Source: Acidobacteriota bacterium
GTDB lineage: Bacteria > Acidobacteriota > Blastocatellia > Pyrinomonadales > Pyrinomonadaceae
Direction of reading: 5' to 3'
DNA length: 64,000 nt
Assembly: GCA_016700175.1 (NCBI GenBank)
Contig: CP065003.1
Location: 1,312,001-1,376,000 of the forward strand
Part shown: in pieces, positions 46,121-56,102 of the stretch
Layout: each line of letters starts with the position of its first letter
Position numbering within the stretch: the first letter of the stretch is position 1
Notes under the pieces: model-generated
Told to the model about the DNA's origin: nothing
Database searches by the model: none
The model's input: only the letters and a program-made list of their open reading frames with translations
Program-made: the position numbers and the translations under genes

Positions 46121-48023
46121 AGTCAAAACTTTGAAACACCGTCTTCGCGCTTTCCAGTGATTCCGTGTCGCCTATCAGCGTAAGGATGTCGTTAAAGCGC
46201 AGAACGGTAGCACCGTTGGGGGCCATTATGTCGCCGTCGCGGCGGAGGGCAACGACAAGACATCCGCGGAGATGAAGCTCCGCAAGGCTCTTTCCGACCG
46301 CGCTTGCCGAACGGACCTTCACCTCGTCGATCTTCTCTTCTTCCGGTTCCTTTCCCGCAAGAAGTTTCAGCAGAGACGGCCTTAGCACCATGTTCTCGAG
46401 AATCGCAACCGACGCCTGGACGGGGCTCATCGTCTCGATCCCGGCTTCCTGGAACGCCGAGATGTTCGAGGTGGTGTTCGCACGCGCGACGATCCGAACG
46501 TTCCCGAAGTTCGAGCGGATCACCTGGCTGATCAGGATGTTCACCTTGTCGCTCGACGTGGCGACGATCACGCTCTTCGCATCCGCCACTCCCGCGTTCT
46601 TCAGTACGTCGACATCCGTCGCATCCTTGCAGTAAACGTTCGTGTCCTTTATTTTCCGAGCCTCGGAGCAGTTGTCCTCGTCGGTGTCGATGATCGAGAT
46701 CATCTCGCCCGCCTGGACGAGCCTTTCCGCGAGCAGCCTCGCTGTCTCGTCCGCTCCCACTATCACTGTCAGTCTTGGCATAACTTTGAAGAACTTCGCC
46801 ATCCAGCCGGCGGCCGTTCCCTCGATCAGAACCGTCCCGAGTATAACCGCGAAAACAAGCGTGACCATCGTCGTCGCGTCGGCAACGAGCGCCGGGTCCG
46901 ATCCCTCGGTTCCGCGCTGGATCAGCTCGAGAGAAAAGAATGTCGCGACCGAGGCGGCGACTATGCCCCTCGGACCGAGGAACGATATGTAAAGCTTCTC
47001 GTTCCGCCTGAGCTCCGATCCGAACGTCGACGCGAACACCCTCGCCGGACGCACCGCGACCATCACCAACGCCACGACGGCGAGCCCCTGCCAGCCGAGC
47101 GCATAGAGGTCGGAAAGCTTGAGGCTCGCCGCGAGAAGTATGAATACGGCCGAGATCGAGATCGAAGCAAGGTCGCCTTTGAACTCCTTCACCTCGTCCT
47201 TGTTCGGGATCTCGAGCGATCCGATCGCGATACCGGCAACGGCCGCGGCGAGAACTCCCGATTCGTGCCTGAACAGTTCGGCGACCGTGTACGCGACAAG
47301 CGCGCTCCCCAGGATCCCCAGCCGGGTGAATTTCGAAGGCAGAAGGTGCAGGCGGTTCGAGATAAGCCATACGAACAGCGCGACGAAGACCCCTGCGAAT
47401 GCCCCGGCCGCGATGGTCTCGATCCCGTGCACGACGATCGTCGTCCAGTCGCCCGGCTCAATGATCGCGGTGAATACGACGGCCGCGAGAATGACGCCCA
47501 GAGGGTCGGCGATGATCGACTCACTCTCGAGAGTCGATCGCACGCGCCGGTTAACGTTGATCTTGTCCAGGATGGGAGTGATCACGGTCGGTCCGGTCAC
47601 CGTCACGATCGCTCCGAAAAGGATCGCGATCTCCCAGTTCAGGCCCACAAGGTAATGCGCGAGCGAACCCGCCAGGATCATCGTGATAAACAGTCCGACC
47701 GTCACGAGCCCGGTCACGGCTCTCGTCGTGTGTTTCAGGTCATAAACGTTGAGAAGCAGTCCGCCCTCGAACACGACGATGGCGACCGCGAGGCGGACTA
47801 TGAGGTTCAGGACGTCCCTTTCCCGGAGAATGTCCGGCTGGACCAGTCCGATCAGGTCGGGGCCGAAGAGCAGGCCGAAGATCAAGAGCGGCCCGGTCGA
47901 AGGCAGCTGCAGCCGCTCTGCGATGATCTGTGCTCCTGTGCCGATTACGAGCACGCAAACGAGGGTCGCGAGCAGCGCGAGCACCGGCGAGTGCTGATTC
48001 AGTTCTATGAGGTATTGGCCCAT
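46119..48023 (-). CDS. Cation/proton antiporter with RCK (TrkA-N/C) domains
   Basis: A 634-residue inner-membrane antiporter of the CPA family (NhaP/KefB-like). About twelve membrane segments fill residues 10-395, including IFGLLFGPDLIGL and the LIVRLAVAIVVFEGGLLLN block typical of NhaP-type exchangers. The C-terminal cytoplasmic part has a TrkA-N nucleotide-binding domain (LTVIVGADETARLLAERLVQAGEM) and a TrkA-C domain (VGKSLAELHLRGCLVVALRRDGD). It exports Na+ or K+ in exchange for H+ and senses nucleotides or redox state. The C-terminus (TVFQSFD) abuts a heptamer array. Confidence 0.92.
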   Translation of the reverse strand: MGQYLIELNQHSPVLALLATLVCVLVIGTGAQIIAERLQLPSTGPLLIFGLLFGPDLIGLVQPDILRERDVLNLIVRLAVAIVVFEGGLLLNVYDLKHTTRAVTGLVTVGLFITMILAGSLAHYLVGLNWEIAILFGAIVTVTGPTVITPILDKINVNRRVRSTLESESIIADPLGVILAAVVFTAIIEPGDWTTIVVHGIETIAAGAFAGVFVALFVWLISNRLHLLPSKFTRLGILGSALVAYTVAELFRHESGVLAAAVAGIAIGSLEIPNKDEVKEFKGDLASISISAVFILLAASLKLSDLYALGWQGLAVVALVMVAVRPARVFASTFGSELRRNEKLYISFLGPRGIVAASVATFFSLELIQRGTEGSDPALVADATTMVTLVFAVILGTVLIEGTAAGWMAKFFKVMPRLTVIVGADETARLLAERLVQAGEMISIIDTDEDNCSEARKIKDTNVYCKDATDVDVLKNAGVADAKSVIVATSSDKVNILISQVIRSNFGNVRIVARANTTSNISAFQEAGIETMSPVQASVAILENMVLRPSLLKLLAGKEPEEEKIDEVKVRSASAVGKSLAELHLRGCLVVALRRDGDIMAPNGATVLRFNDILTLIGDTESLESAKTVFQSFD

Positions 48024-48061
48024 CGCGGGTCAGTCGGCCGGACGGCCTGCAAAAGCGAGTT

Positions 48062-48733
48062 TCAGCGGCTGATGGTAAATCTCCCGTCCTTCCAGGTAAG
48101 GTCGTAGAGCTTCTCTCCCTTTTCGGTCATATCGACCACGCCGTCCGAATCGATCACGATCTTTTTGAAAACCTGGATCGTCGTGCCGAATCTGGGAAGT
48201 TCGTAGATGTTGCCGGTGCTGTACTCCGGGACGACGTCCTTCGAAATGTCCTTCCAGCGGCCGTTCTCGTACTCGAAGAAGTTATAGTCGTCGCCGATCT
48301 CGCCGAACTGGTTGACCGCCACGATGTATTTTCCGGAAGGCCGCTTGAAGATCGTCATTGTCAGCGCCGCCTGCGCGCCGTCGGCGCCTGCCGAGAGATA
48401 CCCGTTCTTCGTATCTTCGATCTCGAGATAAGTATCGAGGTACTTCTTCTTCGCCTTCCTGCAGCCCGGGTCCTTCGATTCCTCGCAGCCTTCAAGAAAG
48501 AAAACGTCCTGACTGAAGGCCATGAAGAATTCGCGCACGGTTTTGGGTTCGGACTGAGCCGCTTTTTCAGGTTCCCGGGCCGAAGGCGAAGACACGGCAG
48601 ATCGGTTGCCGCCGGCATCGCCTGAAAGCTTTGTACCTTGGTTCCCGTTCGCTTCCGCCGGCGCACTGCCCGCCGGGCAGGCGCTTGTCAGCAAGAGCAG
48701 GAAAAAAACGCCTGATACGTAAGATCTCTTCAT
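48062..48733 (-). CDS. Predicted lipoprotein, function unknown
   Basis: A 223-residue exported protein from the ATG at 48733, which has the ribosome site GAAAGGAG 7 bases upstream. A longer frame to 49327 is a shadow of the ABC ATPase gene. The signal peptide ends SVFFLLLLTSACPAGS-like (lipobox TSAC), so it is a probable lipoprotein. A low-complexity linker (to about residue 60) leads to a domain with GRWKDISKDVVPEY and MTIFKRPSGKYIVAVNQFGEIGDD. It starts 29 bases after the RbsA-type gene ends, so the two could be one operon. No homologous family is recalled. Confidence 0.75.
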   Translation of the reverse strand: MKRSYVSGVFFLLLLTSACPAGSAPAEANGNQGTKLSGDAGGNRSAVSSPSAREPEKAAQSEPKTVREFFMAFSQDVFFLEGCEESKDPGCRKAKKKYLDTYLEIEDTKNGYLSAGADGAQAALTMTIFKRPSGKYIVAVNQFGEIGDDYNFFEYENGRWKDISKDVVPEYSTGNIYELPRFGTTIQVFKKIVIDSDGVVDMTEKGEKLYDLTWKDGRFTISR

Positions 48734-48762
48734 TTCACGCTCCTTTCGAACTGCACGGACGA

Positions 48763-50286
48763 TCAATGCCCGGTCGCCGCCGCCATAACCGATTCCGGCG
48801 TCGCGCCGCTTTTCGAGAAATCGCCTGTCTTTCTTCCTTCGTGCAGGACTATGACCCGGTCCGCGAGACCCAGCACCTCCGGAAGTTCCGAAGAGACCAT
48901 CACTATCGCGAGTCCTTCTTCGGCAAGCCGGTTTATTTCGGCGTAGATCTCCTGTTTTGCGCCGACATCTATCCCTCGCGTCGGCTCGTCGAGGAAAAGC
49001 ACCTTCGGCTCCGTCAGAAGCCATTTCGCGAGCACGACCTTCTGCTGGTTCCCTCCGGAAAGCGTTCCGGCCTCGGAAGCCGCGGACGGCGCCTTGATGT
49101 TCAGCTTCTCCATCATCCTTTCGGTTGCCGCGCGCTCTTTCGAGCGGTTGGTGAAAACCCTGCCGGAGATCCTCTTCAGACACGCGAGAGTCACGTTTTC
49201 CCGGATCGTCCGGCCGATGACAAGGCCGTATCTTTTTCGGTCTTCGGTGACGAAGCCGATGCCGTGGCGGATCGCATCCCTCGGCGAATCGATTTCGACG
49301 CGCCTGCCTTCCACAAGCACCTCGCACGTGACGTTGCCGCGCGCCGCGCCGAACAGAGCCATCAAAAGATCGGTCCTTCCCGCACCCATAAGTCCGGCTA
49401 TACCAAGTACTTCGCCCCTGCGGACCGAGAACGAGACATCGTCCACGAGCATTCGCGAGGGGTGGTCCGGATCGGCTGAGGTCAGGCCCCGGACCTCGAG
49501 GACAGTGTCCCCAAACTTGTGCTTCACCTCCGGGAAAATATCTCCGACCTCGCGGCCGACCATCAGCGCGATTACGCCATCCCTGTCCATTTCGGCCGCA
49601 GGGAAAGTCCCGACCGTGTTGCCGTCCCGAAGAACCGTGATGCGGTCGCTCATCCGGAAGACCTCTTCCAGTTTGTGAGAGATATAGACCATTCCCACGC
49701 CGCGCGACCTTAGATCTTCAAGTATGCTGAATAGCGTCTCGACCTCTGTGTCGGTCAACGCCGCCGTCGGCTCGTCAAGCACAAGGATCTTCGCATCCTG
49801 CGAGAGCGCCTTCGCGATCTCGACCAACTGCTGTTGCCCGATCCCCAGGTCGCCGACCTCCGCGCGGGGATCGATCCGAAGCCCCAGATCCGAAAGCAGG
49901 TTCGAGGCCTCCCGGTAAAGCCGTAGGCGGTCGATGATCCCGAACCGCGAGGGCTCCCGGCCCAGAAAGATGTTCTCCGCGACCGTGAGCTCTTTCACCA
50001 GCGAAAGCTCCTGAAAGATGATCGCGATGCCCGCCCGTTCGGCATAGCCGACGTCGTGAAACCGGGCCTCAGCATTTTGGATCAGGATCTCGCCCGAGAA
50101 GTCGCCGGACGGATAAACGCCGCTCAGGACCTTCATAAGGGTCGATTTCCCCGCTCCGTTCTCGCCGACGAGCGCGTGGAATTCGCCTTCGCAAAGGTCG
50201 AACGTCACCTCGTCAAGCGCCTTCACGCCGGGAAATTCCTTTGTGATCGAACGCATCTCGAGAAGCGGTCTTTGTTCGGTGTCCAT
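48763..50286 (-). CDS. Sugar ABC transporter ATP-binding protein (RbsA/MglA/XylG type)
   Basis: A 507-residue double ABC ATPase. First half: Walker A GENGAGKSTLMKVL, a signature like LGIGQQQLVEIAKAL, Walker B ILVLDEPTAALT. Second half: degenerate Walker A GLMGAGRTDLLMALF (normal for this family), LSGGNQQKVVLAKWL and VLFLDEPTRGIDVG. It energises import of ribose-type sugars or nucleosides. No RbsC-like permease or RbsB-like binding protein is in this window, so the partners must be elsewhere or lost. It is followed by the lipoprotein gene. Confidence 0.93.
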   Translation of the reverse strand: MDTEQRPLLEMRSITKEFPGVKALDEVTFDLCEGEFHALVGENGAGKSTLMKVLSGVYPSGDFSGEILIQNAEARFHDVGYAERAGIAIIFQELSLVKELTVAENIFLGREPSRFGIIDRLRLYREASNLLSDLGLRIDPRAEVGDLGIGQQQLVEIAKALSQDAKILVLDEPTAALTDTEVETLFSILEDLRSRGVGMVYISHKLEEVFRMSDRITVLRDGNTVGTFPAAEMDRDGVIALMVGREVGDIFPEVKHKFGDTVLEVRGLTSADPDHPSRMLVDDVSFSVRRGEVLGIAGLMGAGRTDLLMALFGAARGNVTCEVLVEGRRVEIDSPRDAIRHGIGFVTEDRKRYGLVIGRTIRENVTLACLKRISGRVFTNRSKERAATERMMEKLNIKAPSAASEAGTLSGGNQQKVVLAKWLLTEPKVLFLDEPTRGIDVGAKQEIYAEINRLAEEGLAIVMVSSELPEVLGLADRVIVLHEGRKTGDFSKSGATPESVMAAATGH

Positions 50287-50619
50287 CGGTGCAGGAAGTG
50301 CGGCCGCAGGAATTGCGGCCCTAAAGAACTCAAGAGTTTATCACGGGCCGGACGGGAATCGGGAATGGGGTTGGACCGCGGGCGTCAATCCGCAGGACTG
50401 AGAAGAAAGGACTGAGGACTGAGACAGGCCGTTTGACCTACACACTTGTACGCAGAACTTGACAGCGCGCGTCCCCGCCTGCTCTTCGTGAGGACTGGGT
50501 CGTGTCCGAAGCCCAAGCGTCAGCGCGGGCTACGTTCGTGTACCTGGACAAAATGACTGAGGATTGAGACGGAGCCGGAAGGTCAATCTTCAGTGCAGCA
50601 GATCTTCGTGCACCTGTGT
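50287..50619. repeat. Gap with heptamers and one AGCCC/GGGCT hairpin
   Basis: GGACTGA-type heptamers at 50395-50422 and a GAAGCCCAAGCGTCAGCGCG-type hairpin, AGCCC...GGGCTACGTT, at about 50511-50535. No gene is seen. Confidence 0.7.
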
Positions 50620-52080
50620 CTACTTTTCCGGCACTCTATCGAGGACCACCCGCAAAGGATCCATTCCGGGTTCAGCGATGACCTCGATCTTCACTCCCCT
50701 CATGAGATCCTTGTAAGTACCCTTTTCTGTAACAAATGGGTTGAGTCGATATTTGTTGCCTTCGAGCAAAACAAGTTCGAATTCCCCGTTCAGGTCAGTC
50801 TCAACGCGGCCTTCGAATGTCGGCTGGCGCACGTATTTCTGACTGTACGGATCTCCCTCTTGCCATTCTCTTTGATATAGGCCGTAGATCTCGATCGTGG
50901 CTCCATTGACCGGCAAGCCTTCCTTGTCGACTGCTTTCCCTCGGACTCTTATCTCCCGAACTGGTTGTGGCAGCGTGAGATTCAGTCCCTCCAGCTTTTC
51001 GGAGCGACCGAGGATGATCGGAACCGTCTGCGAATGGTCGGGGAGACCGGGATAGTACCAACGGGGAAAAGGAGATCGCTTGTTTGGGCTGAAGTCGATG
51101 TTGAATCCCAGGAAATATTCGCCGGGAGGGATCCCGAAGAACTCGAATCTTCCTGATGAATTCGTGTAGGCCGGAACGCTCTCGATGTCGCCTACGTCAA
51201 GATGGGCCGTCGATCTTGTAATGAGAACTACGCGAACATCCTCGCCGGCAGGCCGTCCGTCGGCGAGAAACACGCGACCCGCGATCCGTCCGTCTACCCT
51301 TGTTTCTATCGACAACGCGTCCGGATTGTCAGAGTTTGTGATCGTAACCCGAAGATCGCGATAAAAGTTCTTCTCTTCATCCGTCGATTCGTCCCAGTTA
51401 TCACCGCCGACCTTATACCCCTTCGGAGGATCCACGATGATGCTGTAGGTACCGGGAGGTACTCCAATTATCCTGAACGTGCCCTCTGCATCTGAGACGG
51501 CCTTGAAAGTGCTCGATCCACTGCGGGCAAGGATCTTGACGCCTTCCATCGGCTGACGGTCATTTGGGTAATCCGCACCGAGAAGGTCGATGCCCCGGAT
51601 CAGTTCGTAAACGGTACCGTAGATCCTGGAAACCATTCTTCCTTTGGAAATGGACCGAAGCAGTGCGATCTCGTCTTCGCGGTCTTCTGCCGTACTTGAT
51701 CTCGAACAAACGCTCGTGGATAGGACCTTCCGATCTTCGTCGTTTTCGTATGCGTAAACGACCATCTTTGTACCGATCTCAAAGCTGATCCCGCAGCCGG
51801 CGCCGGGATTAGTGAAGATATCGACCTCACCGCCTCTTAAGCCCTTGAACGCCTCATCGACCTGAAAAGTCGTTCGGAGGGTGTAACGAAAGGTTTCCTT
51901 GCCGAACGTTTCTCCGTCAACATCAGTCGCGCGGATCGCTGTGCCTACGAACACCACCGACGCTTCACGGAATTCCTCGGTCGGGGTTCCCCGCATGCCG
52001 CAAGTGCATCCGAAGACATCCGAACTAAAAAGAAGAAGAAGAAGCAGAAAGCCGAAACCGATCGCGATCTTGATTCTCAT
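50620..52080 (-). CDS. Secreted protein with TIMP-like and carboxypeptidase-regulatory-like domains
   Basis: A 486-residue exported protein from MRIKIAIGFGFLLLLLLFSS; the in-frame extension to 52185 lies before a perfect signal peptide and is rejected. After the signal peptide comes CTCGM and a short domain with several Cys (GAGCGISFEIGTKMVVYAYE...SVCSRSS), like bacterial TIMP/NTR-type domains. Three or more CarboxypepD_reg-like beta-sandwiches follow (GTYSIIVDPPKGYK, SSGRFEFFGIPPGEYFLGFN, LNGEFELVLLEGNKYRL). Such proteins are often surface or periplasmic and typical of Acidobacteriota-like genomes. No enzyme motif is seen. Confidence 0.8.
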   Translation of the reverse strand: MRIKIAIGFGFLLLLLLFSSDVFGCTCGMRGTPTEEFREASVVFVGTAIRATDVDGETFGKETFRYTLRTTFQVDEAFKGLRGGEVDIFTNPGAGCGISFEIGTKMVVYAYENDEDRKVLSTSVCSRSSTAEDREDEIALLRSISKGRMVSRIYGTVYELIRGIDLLGADYPNDRQPMEGVKILARSGSSTFKAVSDAEGTFRIIGVPPGTYSIIVDPPKGYKVGGDNWDESTDEEKNFYRDLRVTITNSDNPDALSIETRVDGRIAGRVFLADGRPAGEDVRVVLITRSTAHLDVGDIESVPAYTNSSGRFEFFGIPPGEYFLGFNIDFSPNKRSPFPRWYYPGLPDHSQTVPIILGRSEKLEGLNLTLPQPVREIRVRGKAVDKEGLPVNGATIEIYGLYQREWQEGDPYSQKYVRQPTFEGRVETDLNGEFELVLLEGNKYRLNPFVTEKGTYKDLMRGVKIEVIAEPGMDPLRVVLDRVPEK

Positions 52081-52410
52081 ATTTTCTTTTTCCGGAGGTG
52101 AGAATGAGTTGACGCCTGTGATGCCGCATATTGACTCAAAAGCAGTACGGTCCCGGATGATCCGATAAAAGTAGGAACCTATCAACCCTCTGTCCGTAGT
52201 CCAGGGATCAGCACGGGCAACCCGGGTACGTTCCAGGATCGTGGTCCCAGGTTCAGAGCGGGACCTTCCCTTTTGCTGATCGTCGATTGGTTACTCTCAT
52301 CCGGCCCTGGCCGGTCTTCGATTCGGATGTCGTTCTAATTCAGATCGATAACATCGAAAACCTACCTGATTCCTTTGCTTTGAACTTTGAACTTGGAACC
52401 TGGAAAACGG
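52081..52410. repeat. Gap upstream of malQ's 3' end with heptamers
   Basis: Heptamers of the type gctttga, actttga, acttgga and acctgga run at about 52377-52404, ending 6 bases before the malQ stop codon. The rest (CCCGGGTACGTTCCAGG-like and GGCCCTGGCCGG-like palindromes) has no gene. Confidence 0.7.
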
Positions 52411-53937
52411 TTAGGGCGCCCGCCCGTACAGCTCGGTGATCTCGCCCAGCCATTCCACGATCTCGTCCGTCAGATCTCCTTCCCGGAAGCGCCACTTCCA
52501 GTTCCCTGATTCCGTCGCGGGAGTGTTCATACGGGCCTCGTTTCCAAGGCCCAAAACGTCCTGAAGAGGAACGATCGCCGTGTCCGCAACGGAGGCAAAA
52601 CAGGCCCGGATAAGGTCGCGGTGAATGTCCTTTCCGTCCGAATTCAGATACTTGAGGCATCGTTCGCGAACTTTTGCAAGCTCTTTCTTCTTCTTTGGAG
52701 TGCCTCTTGCTTTCAGGCCCTTGAACCAGCCGACCGCCGTCTCGTTGTCGTGAGTTCCCGTATAAACGACGCAATTCTTCGGGTAATTGAATGGAAGGTG
52801 AGGGTTGTCGGCGCCGCCACCGAACGCGTACTGCAGGATCCTCATCCCCGGAAACCCGAACTCGTCGCGGAGAGCCTCGACATCTCCTGTGATCACTCCA
52901 AGATCTTCCGCCATCACAGGCAGGTCCCCGAACTCAATCTCCAGCCGGCGGAACAGTTCCCTCCCGGGAACTTTGACCCATTCGCCGTTCTCCGCCGTTT
53001 CGTCATCGCCGGGCACTTCCCAGCTCGCAGCGAACCCTCGGAAATGATCGATACGGACGATGTCGACCATCTTCAGTGCGGACCGGAAGCGCTCCGCCCA
53101 CCACAGGAATCCGTCCGCGCGCATTCGGTCCCAGTCGTAGATAGGGTTTCCCCAAAGCTGGCCCGTTTTTGAGAAATAGTCCGGAGGCACGCCTGAGACA
53201 ACTTCCGGAGAAAGGTCTTCCCGAAGCTTGAACTGCCCGGGGTTCGTCCAGACATCGGCGGAATCGAGCGCGACGAAAATTGGGATGTCGCCGACGATCT
53301 TAACGCGTTTGCCGGACGCGTAAGCCTTCAGCCGATGCCATTGCCGGAAGAAGATGAACTGAAAAAATTTCTGGGCGAGTATTTCGTCGGAAAGGTCCGC
53401 GCGGACGGCGTTCAGCGCTTCCTCGCGCCGCGTCCTGAGCGGTTCGTCCCATTTCAGCCACGCCTTGCCGCCCTGCTCTTTCTTGATCGCGCGGTACAGC
53501 GCGTACTCGTCGAGCCACGATGCGGATTCCCTTATGAAGAGCTCGAAATTCCCTTTCAGGCTGATGTCGTCTGATCCGGCAAAATTCCGGTACGCGGTCC
53601 GAAGAAGGCGGTCCTTCGACTCGATGACGGCGCCGAAATCGACTTCGTTTTCGGGCAGCGCGGGGAAACCCTCCAGGTCGTCTTCATCGATCAGACCATC
53701 GCCAAGAAGCAGGTCCGGGGAGATGAGGTTCGTATTTCCGGCAAAGGCGGAGAAGCATTGGTACGGGGAATCCCCGTATCCCGTCGGCCCAAGAGGAAGT
53801 ACCTGCCAGTACGTCTGCCTGGCATCCGCCAGGCGGTCGACGAACCTCATCGCTGAAGGCCCGAGGTCGCCGATCCCGAAACCGGACGGTAAAGATGTGG
53901 GGTGGAGCAGAACGCCGCTAGCGCGAGGAAACTTCAT
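52411..53937 (-). CDS. malQ: 4-alpha-glucanotransferase (amylomaltase)
   Basis: Transfers maltodextrin chains between acceptors (GH77). 508 residues. Visible motifs: FPRASGVLLHPTSLPSGFGIGDLG at the N-terminus, YWQVLPLGPTGYGDSPYQ, DIPIFVALDSADVWTN, RIDHFRGFAASW (catalytic Asp in RIDHFRG) and VMAEDLGVITGDVEALRDEF (Glu), then YTGTHDNETAVGWF (catalytic Asp in HDN). Complements the glucoamylase fusion and glgP in alpha-glucan use. Confidence 0.96.
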   Translation of the reverse strand: MKFPRASGVLLHPTSLPSGFGIGDLGPSAMRFVDRLADARQTYWQVLPLGPTGYGDSPYQCFSAFAGNTNLISPDLLLGDGLIDEDDLEGFPALPENEVDFGAVIESKDRLLRTAYRNFAGSDDISLKGNFELFIRESASWLDEYALYRAIKKEQGGKAWLKWDEPLRTRREEALNAVRADLSDEILAQKFFQFIFFRQWHRLKAYASGKRVKIVGDIPIFVALDSADVWTNPGQFKLREDLSPEVVSGVPPDYFSKTGQLWGNPIYDWDRMRADGFLWWAERFRSALKMVDIVRIDHFRGFAASWEVPGDDETAENGEWVKVPGRELFRRLEIEFGDLPVMAEDLGVITGDVEALRDEFGFPGMRILQYAFGGGADNPHLPFNYPKNCVVYTGTHDNETAVGWFKGLKARGTPKKKKELAKVRERCLKYLNSDGKDIHRDLIRACFASVADTAIVPLQDVLGLGNEARMNTPATESGNWKWRFREGDLTDEIVEWLGEITELYGRAP

Positions 53938-53997
53938 ATGGTCAACAGTTTACATCAGGCCGAAAAACGGCCGGGTGCGGGCCCCGCGTGAGGTCTC

Positions 53998-55839
53998 TTA
54001 TCTCGCGTCCGATGATACGGCCGTAGACGCTTTTTCTCCCGACATCGCGATCTGCGTTCCGAACACCCGCCCAACCGGGTAAACTCCTGTCCTTTCCTTA
54101 TATCCGGACCGCTCGTAGAAGAATGCGAGCCTCTTGCGCGGATCGTTTGCGAAGGACTCGTCCTTCAGCATCTCTTCGAACTCGCGCCTGATCGCGGGAT
54201 CGTTCGCGAGCATCTTTTCGGCGAGCTCCTCCAGCGCGTAAGTCTCAGCGTACTCTTTGCTTTCGAAGATGGCATTGAAGAATCCCCAGAAGAACAGCGA
54301 GTCGGGCGCGTCAGGTTCTAAAAGATGTATCGCAACGGCTGAAGCCTCCTGCGCGACCGGAATGACGACCGACCCCTTCGGAAAGACCCTTGTTTCCTTC
54401 ACGGGCACGGCCTCGGCACGCAGCGTGATCCGGCCTTCGAACGGGGACGTCGCCCATTTCGGATCCCGGAAGGTGTAGCTCTCCACGTCTGTCCGGGTCT
54501 CATTTTCCAGCCTGGAGAACGCCACACCGTGGGCCTGCAGCCGATCGATCACCTCCAGCCACTGCGGCGGCACGATATAGAAGTCGGGAGCGACCACCGA
54601 TTTCGAGACAGCCGTTTCGTCGAACCAGGGGATCGTCACATCCTTGGGCTCCGGGCCGTAAACAATGCGTTTCACGCCGGAAGCCGCGGAATCGGCATAG
54701 CCTATCGCGAGGCCTTTTAGATCGAAGTTCCGGTTCGGCTCCCGCACTATCGAAAGCGCCAGAGGAAACGGTGCGCTGTTCCTGCCTCCGCGGGAATCGG
54801 CCGCCTTGTCAGCCGCTGAGTTAGCTTCTATGAGCGAGGCCTTCTCTTGGCCGATCTCTTCGATCATCTCCTTTAGTAGATCGTAGGTGCCGAGCACCCT
54901 TGGCTTGTATGCCTTCAGCGAATGCGCTTCGATGAGAAGTCCCGCCCGGTTCCTTAAAGCCGTGTATCCGGTCGCGAACCGCGGTGTGGCGATGAAGGTG
55001 AAAATGCCTTTCGTCGGATCGGAGCGGTCAGCGAACTGTAGATATGGTGAGAGAAGATGCCCCTGCCGCTCGACATCAAGGACGACCTTGCGTTCGAAAT
55101 GCTCTGCCATCCAGGCCTTCAGCGAATCGGGAGCCTCTTCATGGCGCGCGTACTCCCAGGTGATGTTGTACCGGTAATCGGCCCCGTCGGTGACGTGGCA
55201 GTCGATGAAGAAGTCCGGCTTCCACTCGTTCCAGAGCCCGAGCCACGCACGGGTCTCCGGATTGTCTGCTTTCATGTAATCGCGGTTCAGATTCTGGTTG
55301 GCCGAGTTCGCCCGGAATCCTGATTCTTCGGGACCGTTCTGATTGATCCGGTTGAACTTACCGAACATCTCGTGGCCGTCCACATTGTAAATAGGTACAA
55401 ATAGGATGACCGTGTTTCGCAGAAGGCCGCGGGCAGTGCCCGTCACGGCGATGTCCCTGAAGAGTGCCAGTCCGGCGTCCTTTCCGTCCGATTCGCCCGA
55501 GTGGATGCCCGCCTGAACCAGTACTACGGCTTTTCCGGCTTTTCTCGCCGAGACAGGATCGAAGTGCCCGTCGGCGGAGGCGATGAGCAGCGGTATGTCC
55601 CTGCCTTCCGGGCTCTTGCCGATCGATCTGTATACGACCAGGGGTGAATGGTCTGCGAGTCGCCGCGAATACTCGAGTGTCGCGGCGTATCTTGGGGTCG
55701 ATCTATAATCCGAGGCCTCGGCAAAGGTCCGCCATTCGGACGGGACCTCCTGAGCGTCGACGCTTGCGATTGCCGGCAGCAGCACTATCGCTGCCACGAA
55801 CGCGGCCTTTAACATCCTTCGGAAGCTCATTTGTCTCAT
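53998..55839 (-). CDS. Secreted M14-family zinc carboxypeptidase
   Basis: A 613-residue exported peptidase. Signal peptide about residues 1-29 (ends SVDAQ). The M14 core has the zinc motif VQAGIHSGESDGKDAGL (H-x-x-E), FVPIYNVDGHEMFGKFNRIN, FIDCHVTDGADYRYN (third ligand His) and AHSLKAYKPRVLGTYDLL. A long C-terminal region (about 330 on) contains the catalytic-Glu part and a beta-rich tail with RDPKWATSPFEGRITL. M14 enzymes remove C-terminal amino acids; substrate preference is not visible. An alternative Met at residue 4 is possible. Confidence 0.88.
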   Translation of the reverse strand: MRQMSFRRMLKAAFVAAIVLLPAIASVDAQEVPSEWRTFAEASDYRSTPRYAATLEYSRRLADHSPLVVYRSIGKSPEGRDIPLLIASADGHFDPVSARKAGKAVVLVQAGIHSGESDGKDAGLALFRDIAVTGTARGLLRNTVILFVPIYNVDGHEMFGKFNRINQNGPEESGFRANSANQNLNRDYMKADNPETRAWLGLWNEWKPDFFIDCHVTDGADYRYNITWEYARHEEAPDSLKAWMAEHFERKVVLDVERQGHLLSPYLQFADRSDPTKGIFTFIATPRFATGYTALRNRAGLLIEAHSLKAYKPRVLGTYDLLKEMIEEIGQEKASLIEANSAADKAADSRGGRNSAPFPLALSIVREPNRNFDLKGLAIGYADSAASGVKRIVYGPEPKDVTIPWFDETAVSKSVVAPDFYIVPPQWLEVIDRLQAHGVAFSRLENETRTDVESYTFRDPKWATSPFEGRITLRAEAVPVKETRVFPKGSVVIPVAQEASAVAIHLLEPDAPDSLFFWGFFNAIFESKEYAETYALEELAEKMLANDPAIRREFEEMLKDESFANDPRKRLAFFYERSGYKERTGVYPVGRVFGTQIAMSGEKASTAVSSDAR

Positions 55840-56102
55840 AAAATCCTACCGGTTAATCCGAAAATGCCGGAAGCGGCCGTCGGCCGGACCTTGAAGATGG
55901 TCGAAATAGACCATAGACGCATGGTCGTACCCTGTTGAGTTACTGCAATTTACGCAGATTTCTCTCCCGCATCCCGAATCGTGTTGATGGTTTGTTTGTT
56001 GAATCGAAAGTGTGATATAACCTTGGTTAATTTCCGACGTCCACATAATACCTCAGATCAGCGCACCAAGAACCGTCAAAAGTAGCGGGCTTTTCGATTT
56101 TG
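55840..56102. other. Divergent intergenic region, no gene seen
   Basis: About 260 bases between the M14 gene and the FecR-like pair. A few GACCAT and CGGAAGCGGCCGTCGGCCGG palindromic pieces are present and the AT content is higher than around it. A promoter lies at its right end (separate entry). Confidence 0.6.

Noticed and set aside
47265..48107. Charged plus-strand frame opposite the antiporter gene
   Set aside because: Arg/Asp/Gln-rich shadow of membrane-segment codons; no motif.
48734..49327. N-terminal extension of the lipoprotein ORF
   Set aside because: It lies inside the RbsA-type gene in another frame and precedes a perfect signal peptide and ribosome site at 48733.
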